A DNA stretch of 64,000 nt from Xestospongia bergquistia (Eukaryota > Porifera > Demospongiae > Haplosclerida > Petrosiidae). Location of the stretch: the NCBI GenBank assembly GCA_963965975.1, contig OZ014420.1:6660001-6724000 (forward strand), written 5' to 3'. Below are positions 20,997 through 32,765 of this stretch, in pieces (the first letter of the stretch is position 1; each line of letters starts with the position of its first letter). The notes under the pieces were generated by a model. The model did no database searches and had not been told where the DNA came from. It worked only from the letters and a program-made list of their open reading frames with translations. The translations under genes and the position numbers were made by a program.

Positions 20997-22871
20997 ATGG
21001 CGACGTCTGAAGACGAAGGTGTTCCACATGCGCAATTTGAGGACGAATCTCCTGTTCATTCACGTACTCCTACTCCACAACGTCAAAGACATTTGTCTGC
21101 ACAATTACAAGATGAACAAGAAGAGGCACAAACTTAAAGAGGATTTGAGATCGAATCAATTATACGCCACCTAACTTGTCCGCTTTGTGGAAATCTCTTT
21201 ACTGATCCGAGATCGTTGCCGTGTTTAGATTCCTTTTGTTCTGGTTGTCTCAATCAAAATATAAGAGAAAAACTTGAAGAGTGGAGGAAATTAGCCGTAG
21301 AGCGAGAAGAGGAACGCCGCCGCCGACACCTAGTTGAAGAGGAACAAGATCAGTCAGACGACGAACAAGACCAGTCTGACGAGGAAGATGAACACAGTAC
21401 TATACCCACGCAGTGTAGTCCAGTTAACACTCCCAGTATCTTTACCGTTAACAGTCTTGTCAATGATTTTCAATATCGATGTCCATTAGGTTGTAAATGT
21501 GATACCGGTATCAATGTGAATGAAGACGGGACTGTACAAGAACCTGGTTTCCCACGTTTAAATAGAGTTATTATCAATCTTATACGTACCTTAGAACTTA
21601 AAGAAAAAGTACCAAAGGGAACAATTATATGCGGAGAATGTCAGCTGCCTGATTCTGTCGCTATTGCCATCTGTAACAACGAGGAATGTGCCAACAAACC
21701 TCTCTGTGGTCCATGTCTTGATCATCATCTGAGAGCTTCAACCACAAGAGAACATCGTATTGTTCACCCTAGTATAAGAGTCCAAGAAAGAGACTCTGGT
21801 GCCAGACCTGATCCAGATCCACCTGATGAATGGAAATATTTTGCTCGTCGAAGTTGGTACTGCCATAACCATCCCACTAATCCAGTAGACCGATATTGTA
21901 AAGATTGTGATGAAGTGATTTGTCGAGACTGCAGTGATATTGCTAATGGTCATCGAAGGTGTCCTAATGTTGACATGGCGGAGACATATTGTGAAGAAGA
22001 GTATGCACCCATCTTTCAAAAAATAGATGATGTGGAGAAGTTGCAAAAAAAATTTGAAGCAGGTATAAAAAATATTGAGTCAATAACAGATAGTTTACAT
22101 GAGAGAAGAGATTTCATAATAACATCAATAACAGATCATTGTGAGAATTTGATTCAAGATCTTCAAGACCAACGTGATGTTTTGATCCAACAAACTCATG
22201 AAATTTGTGACTTAAAGACCAGACAACTTGCTGAGCGCCAAAAAATGTTACAACGTATATCAGAAACGTTTGTCCGAAGTTTAGATTTTATTCGTGACGT
22301 AGTAGTCAATGTTCCAATTCCTGTAGAAATCATGTTTCTGAAAACACAACTAATGGAACGATTAAATTATTTAATAACTCACTATACAAACTACGAACGT
22401 ATCCCCAATGACAATGAATATATATTTTTTTACTTAAACAGCATGTTCAATATTACTGGAGCCATTGGTATTGTCTATAGCACTCCCTGTGTTGAAGAAT
22501 TCACAATTTGTAATTTTCCACGTCGTCTAAGAGCCGGAAGAGAATATTCATTTCTAGTTATAACCCGGGACATATTTGGTACCAGAGTACGGAGAGTATG
22601 GGGCCCTGAGATGTTACCACTTAAAGCATCTATTACTTATATGGAAGGCAATAATCTTGATGAAGATGAGGATGATGACAACTATACATTAGATGGACAG
22701 CAAAGTTTGGATTGGTTTGTTAGTCCTGATAATGATAGTGGTATTTATACCATAAAGATATTACCAGCTACTTCAGGTTATTATCTAATATCTGTATATT
22801 CTCCAAAACCACCACCTATTAATCGTCTCTACATTCGTGGTTGTCCAAAACGAGTTTATGTTGAACCATAA
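20997..22871 (+). pseudogene. TRIM-like copy 3, interrupted by a nonsense codon
   Basis: This aligns with copies 1 and 2 from ATG 20997 to the stop at 22871. At 21135-21137 the codon TCA of the other copies is TAA, 46 codons in and just before the RING. The rest of the frame stays open to the end (PCLDSFC, B-boxes, coiled coil, terminal GCPKRVYVEP) and carries more replacements in its C-terminal domain than copies 1 and 2 do between themselves. Initiation downstream would lose the first two RING cysteines. It could be a recent pseudogene, a segregating null allele, or a base-call error. Confidence 0.85.
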
Positions 22872-22884
22872 GTGTTAATGAGAT

Positions 22885-22959
22885 GTTGTTATCTTTTTTA
22901 AGCTAAATCACTTTATTTATATTATAAATAAAGTGATTTAGCTTATCAAAGATAACAAC
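22885..22959. repeat. 36-bp inverted repeat just after TRIM copy 3
   Basis: Left arm 22885-22920 (..AAGCTAAATCACTTTATTTA) and right arm 22924-22959 (..AAATAAAGTGATTTAGCTT) pair almost perfectly across a 3-bp spacer. The palindrome contains the likely AATAAA polyadenylation signal on both strands. Copies 1 and 2 have only the left-arm type of sequence. Confidence 0.9.
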
Positions 22960-23098
22960 GTGTAATAATATGTACATATCTACTGTTGCTTATTATAATA
23001 TTAATAAAACTAGCAGTATAATTATATTTGCATTAATTAATTATGGAACAATAATCTTTTAATATAGAAATGGGTGTGGCACAAGAATTAAACACGTA

Positions 23099-23129
23099 AC
23101 AGCTCCTCCCCTCAAGAGGGAGGAGCTGT
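23099..23129. promoter_or_regulatory. GC-rich hairpin in the presumed GLS 5' UTR
   Basis: ACAGCTCCTCCC (23099-23110) pairs perfectly with GGGAGGAGCTGT (23118-23129) across a 7-nt loop, about 70 nt before the GLS ATG. It is much more GC-rich than its surroundings and is deleted from the GLS fragment in unit 1. A role in RNA structure is inference. Confidence 0.7.
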
Positions 23130-23200
23130 CTACTCGAGATCATGAAAATAGTAAATTAATAGTTTGAGAAGAAGCCAGTGCTCAGTTGGTAAGGATTGCT

Positions 23201-26200
23201 ATGGCAGGAGTGACTACATCTTGTATGAGAAGACTTTTCTGTAGTGCCCATTTAAAGAAGCTACCTATTCTAGCCCTACCAGGTAATACGCGACTGCAAC
23301 GATTTGCTAGTAACTCGACGGATCTGTCTTCTCACGTTCATTATGAAGATATTTCTGTCCCTCTATTGAAGATTTATGGCAACAGTCAAAGACAAATAGA
23401 AGTTAATAGATTTCTTGAAGTAAGCAATATTTGTTTACTAATAAAATTAAAGTAAACTACTATGATAATTAATGTTCCTTTAGGATCTTTTAAAGACTGG
23501 TCTAAAGAAGGACGACCCTCGTTTATCATCTGTTATTACTACCCTCCAATCTCAATGTAACAATGGACACATGGACCACCATCAGTTTATTAAGTCAGCT
23601 GGTTATATTCCATCTATATATAAATTCAATCTGTTCCTTTATATTCAGGACCATTCGAGAGAACAGTGTCCTGATAGAGAAAGCATTAAAAGGGAAGTTT
23701 GTGATACAAGACTTTGAGACCTTCTCAAACTCTATCAATGATATCTATCATCAGTGTAGTCATTTTAATGATGGAGAGGTTAGAACACTTTCCAATTATT
23801 ACTAATATTTGTATGGCCTTTGAAGTTGTCACTTCCTTTGATATGGTGTTGTCATGGACTACTACTATAGATTTGATATGTTGTCATGACAACATGCAGT
23901 ATTTGCATTAATTTATTTTTAACTCTTTTAGAATGCATCATACATTCCTGAACTGGCCAGAATTGATCCATCATTGTGGGGGGTGTCTGTCTGTACCATT
24001 AATGGACAAAGGTTAAAATGGATGAATGGATGGATGGATAGATGGGTAAATGGATGGATGAATGGATGTAAATGGATGAATGAATGTGGATGGACTTATA
24101 TTACTTCTTCAGACATTCAGTTGGAAATGCTGATGTAGCATTTACCTTACAATCTGGAGGGAAATGTTTCAATTATTCTATTGGTCTGGATGAAGTAGGA
24201 AGAGAAAAGGTGCATGACATTATATGATGTAACAATGACATCATTCTAATATTAGGTACATCAATACATTGGTATGGAACCAAGTGGTAGTCATTTTAAC
24301 AAAATGACTCTTAACAAAAATGGTAGACAGGAAGACTATTTATTATTTTAAAAACTCTGCTTTTATAGGGATACCTCATAATCCTATGATAAATGCAGGT
24401 GCTATTGTTCTGTGTTCATTGATTAAGCCACACCTCTCACTTCATGAGAGAATGAACTTTGTAAGTATCAAGAAACAAATGAAGTTTTAATGAAATGTTT
24501 TCTTCAATAGATGTTACACAAATATGATGAATTTGCTGGTTTACCAAAACGATCTATAAAATGTGATATGATAACGTAAGTTTATAATATGTTTGTGTGT
24601 GTGATGTGTGATATGATAATGTAAGCGTGTAACATGTTTGTGATGTGTGATATGTGATCTGTGATAATGTATCTATCTCTTATTCTTCAGATGTGACTCA
24701 GAGATGGAGAATTGTGATAGAAACATGGCATTGTTATATTACACCAAATCTAAAGATGTTAGTAATATTAATATAATGCTCAGTGTATCAATTTTTCTCT
24801 GTAGTCACTCCCTCCCAGTACATCTCTTGATGATACTATCAAACTATACACAAGGGTTAATTATTATAACAATAAAACATTAAACTAATGTTGTTTTTAG
24901 CTTTGCTCTATTGAAATAGATTGTCATCGAGGTGCAGTGTTAGCAGCAACTTTAGCAAATGGAGGAATATGTCCTCTTACAGAGAAACAAGTCAGTATGG
25001 AAACAAAAAAATCTAATGCTATGTATTATATGTTTTGTGTGTCTCTCTCCTTATAAGGTAGTCAGCAATGAGTCTGTAAGACATTCACTTACTTTAATGC
25101 ATTCTTGTGGTATGTATGATTATTCTGGTGAATTTGCCTTTAATGTAAGCAACTATTAATACTGGCTGTGTTTTTATTACTTGTTGTTATTGTAGGTGGG
25201 TCTTCCAGCTAAAAGTGGAGTGTCTGGTGTAATTATTGTTGTTGTACCACAAGTTATGGGATTATGCCTGTATAGTCCTCCTGTCAACACTAATGGTAAC
25301 AGTGTCCGTGGGTTACACTTTTGTCGAGTAAGTGCATTGTCCAATTATCTTGTTGATCCATTGTTTTATTATGTGTCCATTTGTTTTATTTGTTGATCCA
25401 TTGTTTTATTTATGTGTCCATTTGTTTTATTTGTTGATCCATTGTTCTATTTATTTATGTGTCCATTTGTTTTATTCATTGATCCATTGTTCTATTTATT
25501 TGTCCATTTGTTTTATTTGTTGATCCATTGTTCTATTTATGTGTCCATTTGTTTTATTTGTTGATCCATTGTTCTATTTATTTATGTGTCCATTTGTTTT
25601 ATTCATTGATCCATTGTTCTATTTATGTGTCCATTTGTTTTATTTGTTGATCCATTGTTCTATTTATGTGTCCATTTGTTTTATTTGTTGATCCATTGTT
25701 TTATTTATGTGTCCATTTGTTTTATTCATTGATCCATTGTTCTATTTATGTGTCCATTTGTTTTATTTGTTGATCCATTGTTTTATTTATGTGTCCATTT
25801 GTTTTATTTGTTGATCCATTGTTCTATTTATGTGTCCATTTGTTTTATTCATTGATCCATTGTTCTATTTATGTGTCCATTTGTTTTATTTGTTGATCCA
25901 TTGTTTTATTTATGTGTCCATTTGTTTTATTTGTTGATCCATTGTTTTATTTATGTGTCCATTTGTTTTATTTGTTGATCCATTGTTCTATTTATGTGTC
26001 CATTTGTTTTATTCGTTGATCCATGGCTCTGTCTGTTTCTCCATTCATTAATAGAAATTTGTTGAAACCTTTAATTTTCATATTTACGACAACCAGTCAA
26101 ACCAGTCTGACAAGATTGACCCACGTACATTTAAAGGCACTCGTAAGGTAAAGTGTCGATGATATTTTGTTTACTTAAACTTGTGTACTTAGGAACTTGA

Positions 26201-26666
26201 TGTTACATCTCTAATGTACTCTGCTTATAATGGAGCTGTAAGCTCTATGCAAAAGTGAGTCTTGTTCTGTAAAATAACCAGAAAATACCCCCCCCCCTCT
26301 TCCTCTCTCTCTCTCTTGCACACACACACACAAGATACATGATGCAAGGTATTGATCTCACACAATCAAATTACGATGGGAGAACTCCATTACATGTTGC
26401 TGTATCTAGTGGTAGGTAGAAAATGAGATCTAACTAACTTAACATTACTATTGATATTAGGTCACCTTGAGGTTACCAAATTTCTCTTAGAGAAGGCCCA
26501 CGTACCAATCAATCCAAGAGATCGGTAAATAGTAGAGACATACTAGTTTTGTGTTAGTATTTCCTTTATTAGCTGGTCTAGAACTCCACTAGATGATGCT
26601 GAGAAATTTGGTCATACTACTATAATTGAGTATCTTAAATCTATTGGAGCTAAGAATGGCATATGA
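23201..26666 (+). CDS. GLS: Glutaminase, mitochondrial (kidney/liver type), complete copy
   Basis: Eighteen exons from 23201-23419 to 26573-26666, all in phase, give 558 residues. The enzyme hydrolyses glutamine to glutamate and ammonia. Active-site residues are recognisable: the SxxK motif in [53 protein letters not shown] and [11 protein letters not shown]-terminal ankyrin repeats ([32 protein letters not shown]) follow, as in animal GLS. The N-terminus ([20 protein letters not shown]..) looks like a mitochondrial presequence. Intron 13 holds a long minisatellite. This is the only complete GLS in the triplicated locus. Confidence 0.95.
25340..26035. repeat. ~40-bp minisatellite in GLS intron 13
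   Basis: About 17 copies of a unit combining TTGTTGATCCATTGTTTTAT with TTATGTGTCCATTTGTTTTA are present. Variants alternate between TTTGTTGATCC and ATTCATTGATCC forms and between single and doubled TTTA, giving a higher-order pattern. The intron is spliced between 25327 and 26055. Confidence 0.95.
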
Positions 26667-26932
26667 TGTCATTATAAAGCACCTCACCATATCATTAACA
26701 TATCAATTCTCTATTATTATAAATTAAAATGTGTTTGCTTTTATTGTGTAGAAAATGAGAATATCAAGATTTCTATTAATTCTATTACAACAGTCTTAAT
26801 TTTTAACAATAAATTATTTAATTATTTATTTCAATTTCATTAGATAGTTCACATAAAGAAACATTAAAACAGGAGAAAATCCAGTGAATTATAGTGCAAT
26901 AAAGGCCACAGTGACTTTCTCTTCATATACAT
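26667..26932. other. Convergent 3' interval GLS / ankyrin-Roc gene 2
   Basis: AT-rich sequence between two convergent stop codons, with an AATAAA at about 26805 for GLS. No gene is seen. Confidence 0.5.
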
Positions 26933-29900
26933 TTATACTTCATTACGAGTATCTGGTATAAACACATAGCCGTCTGGCAACTAAAAAAGGGATAGCTATA
27001 GATTGCAATGTTGTCATGGCGACTATCCTTACCTCATCAGAATCGTTTATGTTGTCATTTGAAGTCTCAATTTCACAATTGCCATAAACCTCTTTTCCAA
27101 TAACATTCTATAAATTTAATAATTATTCATATAATGAGTAGTGTTATTAAAGGAACTTACTAGTGGTCTTCTACCAGCAAAAATGCTGAATTTATCCAGA
27201 CATAAATGCAGAGATGTATAAGTTGGATTATCAGCCAATTCAGTCCATGCACCTACAGCGAAACAGTATTGTGTGAGAGAAGACTCCTTGTCCCACACAG
27301 CAAGAAGATCGTTCACTCGAAATTCATCTAATCCAAAGAGTTTAACTGCTAATTCGTGTGGTGAGAATTCACTACGAATACCAAGAGACTTAACTAAGTC
27401 CAAGATAAAACTTGATTTGACTGGTTCTTCGCTATTTTCTGCAGCAAATAATGTTGATAAAACTTGTTCGTTGATTCCTCTATATGACTCAAACAGGAGG
27501 AGATTTGAGAGGGTAATGGAGTGTTTACCGGCTGTGTCATCAACGTAACCAGTTGGATCTTTGTCAACTATTACTTGAACAATATCTTTTAAACTAAATA
27601 GATATGGTGTGGAAGGACGAGAGGAAAGAGCAAAGTCACTATTTGTGGGGACATAAGCTATCGAAGGATGTAAAAAAACTTCTCGAAGTTTCAGACCTTT
27701 GGAAAATTGGTTTTGAACTCTAAGTATAGCAGCCATGATTTCAGTTCTATATTGGACAATTCTCAGATTTTGTTGTGGAATAGATGGAGCAACCATTACC
27801 ATTTGTAGTGTGCGATTGTTATTAGTAAGATGTACTAATGTCCATGTTCCTTTATTCAACCATCTGATACCTGTCTTCCAGATATCACAGCGACGTCGCT
27901 TTAATAAAGGAGGAGCAACAGGTTCATCTGGTAGCTTGTCACTTTTTGAAGCAAAGCAGTAAGCCAATCTTAATAAAAGGACATGAAGAAAACGTGATGT
28001 AAAGAACTGTTCGTTAGTACATTGGAGTACCCACCCAAACCAATAATGGCTGTCCCTAGGTGTGTCCTCTGGAGGCCAGATATTTTTAGGAGGAGCGTCC
28101 TTTATCAGACCAGGAAAAAACAACATTGATTCTAAAGAATCTTCTTCAACAAGATCAGTATTGCTAAATATGGAGTCATCAAACTTTTGACAAAGCTCAA
28201 AGTGAGTAAGAAAAGCCACTATCATCTCTGGAGAATACTGAGGAAAACATCGTGATATTTCGGACATAGGAACTAGACCGGTACTGTTACCAAGTGCTAA
28301 ATGGTTCTTAAAGTGTTCAGGAGCAAATAATTGACCATGTATTTCAGAGAGGAGGTACTGTTTCTGAATAATGACCCAACTTTCAGCAATTTTATCAGGA
28401 TTCTTTAGAAAGAGGATCAGACCTTTGTCACTGAGTGTTGTTAAATGAGCTGCAAGATCTACAAGGTTTGTAGGTAAAAAGGTATCCTCCATTTCTTGTA
28501 ATCCTTTACTAATTTCTCCTAAAGAAAGAACTGGATCTCTCACAGCAGTAGTGAGGAAAGCATATAAACCATGACAAAGTAAACTTACTTTAGGAGCTTG
28601 CCAACGTAGCAGACTACACTCCCTTGACATTATTTTGTGTAGGTTTTCTAAACCATTGGAGGCTAGTCTACGACAATCCATTTCAACAAACCCTGCCATT
28701 TTGAGAGATGGATAATTCTCTAAAAGGATTTGAGCAGGTAGTTGTCTCTTCTCTGCATAACTTGATGCGTTAGTACGTGCTTTGTCGTCATGGCTACCAA
28801 TGATAACAACAGGTGAACTAATACGTAAATGGAAGCACTCATTCTGTAGAAAATTGAGCCAGTATTGAAGTTGTCCTTTGACTTCAGATACGTCTTTGCT
28901 TATGTCAATGACCAAGATATACAGAGGACATGATGAAGAAATAAGGTTTTCTAAAATGGCTGCATGACAAGAGTGGTATTCAAACTGACCAGCCAAGTCA
29001 TAAATGACTATGTTGCCTACATCTCTCCCAAAAAATGCCGAAGGAATGATTCCAGCTGTAAACGGTTCCACGTCTGAGACAGTTATAAAGCGATTAAAAA
29101 GTTTTGATGCCGCTGTTCGTGGACTAGCATAATTTTTAAATGTTTTAATGACTGTACTCTTGCCGGCCCCAGAATGACCAGTTACAAATACTTTGCAGTA
29201 TGAGTCAACAGGATATTGCTCTTTACATTGAGACAGATCTTGGTATTTGTTAAGAAGGGCTAGCAAAGAGTAACTACCTGCAGCTAATTGTAATGGTGTT
29301 TCTCGAACACTGTTTTGTACAGTGATGTTACATTTACCAGTGCTAAGTAAGAAACGAGTGACAGACTCACTATTGTTTCTACAGGCTATGTGTAATGGTG
29401 TGTTATCATCTTCTGTTAATGTAGTGGGATTAATTTTGAAGTCCTTGATCAATAGTTCGCATAACTTAACATTATTTCTCTCAGCTGCATGATGAATAAG
29501 ACCGTATGGTTGTGTAGCTAATGCTCGACACACTGAATTATCAGTATGGTGAGACTTGTGGGTGTGGAGCAACAGGAAAATCTTGTTAATTTTTGGAGGC
29601 TCTATCTTGGTAGCATACAAAGTTAATTCAGCAATCATTTCACAAGTTAATTGATCTTTTGCTTTCTCTAAAAGGAGTTCAAGGGGATAATTATAGTCAT
29701 CCTTGATGCACTCGTGAAAAATAGTATTACCATCTCTGTTCCGAATCATTGGAACATTTTTCACAGCTGCAAGCAATCTAGTTAGTGCATTCATTACTTC
29801 TTCGTTTGAATGAAGTTTCAAGACAAGATGAAATGCAGTATTGCCATTTCTATCTTGTTTAGTTACTAAATGTTTTATTGAATACTTCTCAAGAAGGACG

Positions 29901-32512
29901 CATAACAACCTTACATGATCTTTGCATACTAAATGAAATGGTGTGTCACCATCGCTGTTATGACGTGCTAGTGAACTGACAGGATGAGGATCCTTGTCCA
30001 ATAAGGCATTTACTAAACCTTCTTCTCCAAGTTGACATGCCCAATGTAGCGGGAGCCAACCATCATCATCAGGATTATTGACCACAGATGGTTCACACTG
30101 TAACAGAATATTTACGCATTCAAATTGTCTGGAATTGCAAGCAACGTGAAGTGGAGTTTCTCCAGAATTGTTTTTAATTAAAGTAGTGCTTGGATCTTGG
30201 GCTATGATCCATTGAACAGCTTTTACAAATTTATGAGAACAAGCTACATGGAGAGGTGTGTTGCCTTTCTTGTCCTTCTGTTTTAGACTACTTGAATACT
30301 TTGGATTTTCAAGGAGGACTTTCAGTGATTCTAGAAGACAGGGGTGAGGATAGCATAATATATGTAAAAACGAATACCCAAAAGGATTGTATGCAGAATG
30401 AAGCAATTCAGCTTTCTCAAATTGTTGATTTTGAAGTGCTACTTGGATGGGAGTTAATCCTTCATTGCTCTTTGCTAATAAATACTTTTTCAATAGTTTA
30501 CCTTCCTCTTTGGTAACCTTAAGTACATCCATAGCTACTGAAGCACTGTACTCCATACGACTGGCTGCATGTAATATATTGTCTCCTTCGTAAAATTCTG
30601 GAAAAACATCAACTAATTGACTTGGTATGTTCATATCTCCTCTCTGTTTGCACCAGCTAAACACTTCCATCAATGGAGTGAAGCCTGCATTGTTGACAAG
30701 TGAAAGATTTAGTGTCTTCTCTTCAGACATTAGTCTCATTGCGTCAAATTTACCTGCTCTACAAGCTATATGCATTGCAGTATCGCCATTGTCATTTTGC
30801 TGATTAGGATCACATGATGGGTGTGTAATAATTAAAGGAAGATACACAGATGAAACTATTTTCATACCACATGCAATATGCAATAAAGTATTGTTTCCCT
30901 TACAGTTATGTTCAAGTTTACACTGTGGACTCTTTAAAATGAAGAACATTAGTTCGTTGTCATTTTTCAATGCATGGAATAGTTGGCTTTCTTTTATGTG
31001 ATCAAGCGATAAACATTTGGATCTTTGAAGGATAAGTTTCAGAGAAGAGAAGAAAGGAGAGTTGCTTTGCATGAGACATTTCTGAATTAAAGGTTCTAGT
31101 AATAACTTTCCATTTGCTTCGATATTTGTTAAAACTCTAGGATGTTCCACAAGAGTTGAAAAAAGAGGCTCATTGTCATCCCTAAGTGCTTCTAACAATG
31201 CCTCTTGGATGTTCTTGAGGTCACTTTCATCAGGATACCAAAAACAAGATTCAGGTTTTTGAAATAAAAGTTTCAAATGATAAAGGAAAGTAGTATCTTT
31301 TTGCAAACACTTACAAAGAAGCAAGTCAAGTAATGTTCTGTTATTGTTGTTCACAATATTAATACTCTCTAAAGAATTAGGAAGCACTAATAATTTGCTG
31401 AGAATAGAAGGCAATGCTTTTTTACATGCTAAGTGTAATACAGTGTCACCCTCTTTGTTTTGAATGAACAGATTAAATCTCATTAATACTATAGTTTGAG
31501 TCAATTGATCTACTTGATATTGACTTGATCCTGACTGTTTCAATAATATATGCAATGCTGTATCTCCTTCATCATTTTGAATGTTACAATCAGCTCTTGA
31601 GGACATGTGCATAAACAGCGTCACAGAACAATGTGATGCTGCTATGTGTAACAAAGTGTTACCCTCGAAAATAGGTTTGTTTATTGGAAAGATTTTAAGA
31701 GACGTGGCAATGTCAGGGCTTAGTATTTCATCAAGCAAACCAACAACTGATAATTTTTTATAGCCGAGTAAAGCTATTTCAATTTGTCTAACAATTTTTA
31801 AAAGAGGATCTATTTCTAACGAATCGTACCGTATACAATGTTCATACACACTTTCCCAGTTACGACTCTGAGCAATCTGGATAAGGCTTTGTAAGATATC
31901 ATTGTTGTCAATGCAATACAAAAAAGGTACAATATCAGGGCTCGATTCAAGTACTTGCATTGCTTCTAATTCATTTGTTTTTTCGTTATATAACACTTTC
32001 ATTAGGTACTCTAAAGTCACAAACCTTATTTGTGGTATACTTTCATCTCCTCCGTCAATTAGTTCTGTAGACACTTGAGTTTCTAGTCCCCTGTGAAATT
32101 CATGCTCTTGATTTTCTCTATTTCTTTGTTCAGTTTGTTTAGATTCTGTTTGTCTTGGTTCTTTGTTCACACTATCTGTAGTTATATCATCATCTCCTGC
32201 ATCTTCACTAAGTACTTTGCTTTCTTCAATACAGCTTCTTTCTTCATTTTTACTTTCATTGACATCTTTTCCATTGATAGCGTCTTTTGTTATTCGTATT
32301 ACACCATCTGGTTCTTCTATTGTTTGTGTTTCACCATCTGGTTCTTCCATTATTTGTGTTTCACCATCTGGTTCTTCCATTGTTTGTTTTTCGCCATCTG
32401 GTTCATATGTTATGCGGACATTTGATTTAACCTGTGACACAGTCTCAATTTCAACTGCTGCAACATCTTCCCTTTGTTCAGGTGAGCCACGACTTTCCCT
32501 ATGGGCTTCCAT
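26933..32512 (-). CDS. Ankyrin-repeat Roc/COR-like GTPase protein 2
   Basis: Exon 1 (32512-27161) encodes 1784 residues; exons 27107-27033 and 26980-26933 add 25 and 15, giving 1824 in all. An acidic N-terminus has four copies of a ~13-residue repeat around EEPDGETQ. Many ankyrin repeats span residues ~280-1080 (for example GNTPLHVACSHKFVKAVQWI). The Roc GTPase shows G1 VTGHSGAGKST (about 1107), G3 YDLAGQFEYH (about 1172) and G4 GSHDD (about 1237). A COR-like region follows, then HYWFGWVLQCTNEQFFTSRF and a helical C-terminus ending near FAGRRPL. The architecture and the intron after RPL match gene 1 at 5538-10277. The two flank the triplicated HMGCL-TRIM-GLS block, both on the minus strand. 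The function is unknown; intracellular GTPase signalling is the family expectation. Confidence 0.85.
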
Positions 32513-32765
32513 TGCTGTACAAAGGTGGGGTTAGTGACATCATTTATTATGATAATAACCAAACTTTTTAAACTAGTCATAAAATTAATTAATTATTGTT
32601 AATTGGAAGTAAAACCACCCACGTAGTAATACGATAATAAAACGACTTAGAATTTTGTTTGGAATAGCTGCATAAAATTTGACATTACATTTTCAAAAAA
32701 ATTCAAAGTAAATCAGATATTTACAAAGTCTGCATTATTTGATAGTTTTGTTTTGAGCCTTGTCA

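Noticed and set aside
25340-26035. CRISPR-like regular repeats
   Set aside because: The whole unit is repeated with no unique spacers, and it lies in an animal intron; it is a minisatellite.
32093-32534. Phe- and Ser-rich plus-strand frames
   Set aside because: They are antisense to the acidic repeat region of ankyrin-Roc gene 2.
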